From an uncultured Lachnospira sp. (GTDB taxonomy: Bacteria > Bacillota > Clostridia > Lachnospirales > Lachnospiraceae), in NCBI GenBank assembly GCA_947169835.1, contig CAMVRH010000007.1:1-15201 (forward strand): a stretch of DNA of 15,201 nucleotides. Direction: 5' to 3'. The position numbers and the translations under genes were made by a program. Below are positions 14,343 to 15,201 of this stretch, one piece after another. Numbering within the stretch: the stretch's first letter is position 1; every line of letters starts with the position of its first letter. The notes beneath the pieces were generated by a model. The model was not told the origin of the DNA. It was given only the letters and a program-made list of their open reading frames with translations, and ran no database searches.

Positions 14343-15201
14343 ATGAAAAAACTACTATTTATTATCAATCCTAGAGCGGGTTTAAAAAAGAATCCAGGCT
14401 TTATTGACGAAGCTGTTGAAGTATTTGAGCAGGCCGGCTATAAAGTTGGAAAGAAATTTACTAAGAAGAGAGCAGATGCTACTGAAATTGCAAGAGACCA
14501 CGGAAACGACGTAGATCTTATTGTATGTATGGGTGGCGACGGCACTCTAAATGAGGTATTTGAAGGAATGATGGAAGGTGAAGTTAGAACACCTATTGGA
14601 TACATTCCAGCAGGATCTACCAATGATTTTGCAAACAGCCTAGGACTAGAAACAAAACCGGAAGAAGCAGCTAAGTTTATCGTTAGCCACAAGCCAAGAA
14701 AGTTGGATATGGGTGAGTTTAACGGCAGAGCTTTTGCATACACAGCTTCATGCGGTATATTTACAAAAACTTCATACGCTACATCTCAAAAGCTTAAGAA
14801 TAAATTAGGACACGCAGCATACGTTTTGTCTGCGTCAAAGGAAATATTCCACGTAAAGAAATTAAAGATGAAAGTGGAATTGGAAAATGAAGTAATTGAG
14901 GGTAATTATATCTTTGCCGCAATCAACAATGCTACAAAAGTGGGCGGAGTGATGAAGTTAGACGAGAACATGGTAGAGTTTAACGACGGATTGTTCGAGT
15001 TGATGCTAATTGAGTATCCAAAGAACCCAGTAGATTTAGCAAAGCTTGTTGGAAAAGTTGCAAAGCAGAGATTCACAGGAAAGATTACACTTATCCAGAT
15101 TGACAAAGCAAATATCACTATCGCTTCAGATGTTGATTGGTCTTTGGACGGCGAGAAGGAAAAGGGACAAAGTTATATATCATTTAGGGTAATCCCGGAT
15201 G
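14343..15201 (+). CDS. Diacylglycerol/lipid kinase, YegS/DagK family (3' end outside window)
   Basis: Probably phosphorylates diacylglycerol or a related lipid at the membrane, recycling it to phosphatidic acid. The frame is open to the right edge: 286 residues are visible of a family length near 300, so only a short tail is missing. Motifs are FIINPRAG (6-13) at the N-terminus, the nucleotide-binding GGDGTLNEV (64-72), IGYIPAGSTNDFA (85-97), then the beta-sandwich C-terminal domain with VGGVMKLDENMVEFNDGLFEL (200-220, split over a turn) and DWSLDGE (265-271), the usual end region. Start ATG after GAAGGAAA. It has its own promoter, separate from proBA. The exact lipid substrate cannot be told from sequence. 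Confidence 0.93.
   Translation, partial: MKKLLFIINPRAGLKKNPGFIDEAVEVFEQAGYKVGKKFTKKRADATEIARDHGNDVDLIVCMGGDGTLNEVFEGMMEGEVRTPIGYIPAGSTNDFANSLGLETKPEEAAKFIVSHKPRKLDMGEFNGRAFAYTASCGIFTKTSYATSQKLKNKLGHAAYVLSASKEIFHVKKLKMKVELENEVIEGNYIFAAINNATKVGGVMKLDENMVEFNDGLFELMLIEYPKNPVDLAKLVGKVAKQRFTGKITLIQIDKANITIASDVDWSLDGEKEKGQSYISFRVIPD

Overview
The window is AT-rich, Gram-positive-type DNA with every recognisable gene on the + strand. Strong AGGAGG-type ribosome sites, U-tailed hairpin terminators, a clostridial-type BMP lipoprotein operon and a short ProB without a PUA domain suggest an anaerobic Firmicute of class Clostridia, perhaps Lachnospiraceae-like. The taxon is inferred from style and was not tested.

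Left part (1-6790): two tandem cassettes of the same design. Each has a large, beta-rich secreted protein followed 11-12 nt downstream by a 48-residue acidic mini-protein and then a strong terminator. The first large protein enters from outside the window, so only its last 350 residues are visible. The second is complete at 1,695 residues. It has a signal peptide, about six beta-sandwich-like modules (three near-identical, each with a Trp-Trp-Trp-Trp motif), five ~65-residue Y..V.IDG-type repeats, and a C-terminal domain shared with the first protein. The two mini-proteins are clear paralogues (16 of 25 N-terminal residues identical). Neither the mini-proteins nor the shared C-terminal domain can be given a function from sequence. 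This repeated pair is the most interesting thing here.

Middle part (6864-11985): a four-gene nucleoside-type ABC importer operon (BMP lipoprotein, double ATPase, two permeases). It has a near-consensus promoter, and an 11-bp perfect hairpin after the lipoprotein gene probably sets a higher lipoprotein level. The second ATPase half has a degenerate Walker B.

Right part (12015-15201): proB-proA, the first two steps of proline synthesis (proC is not in the window), then a cluster of hairpins. A good promoter is embedded in that cluster and leads into a YegS/DagK-type lipid kinase gene that runs off the right edge. No RNA genes, insertion sequences, CRISPR arrays or phage genes were seen. No gene-free stretch exceeds 300 bases; the longest is 1213-1487.
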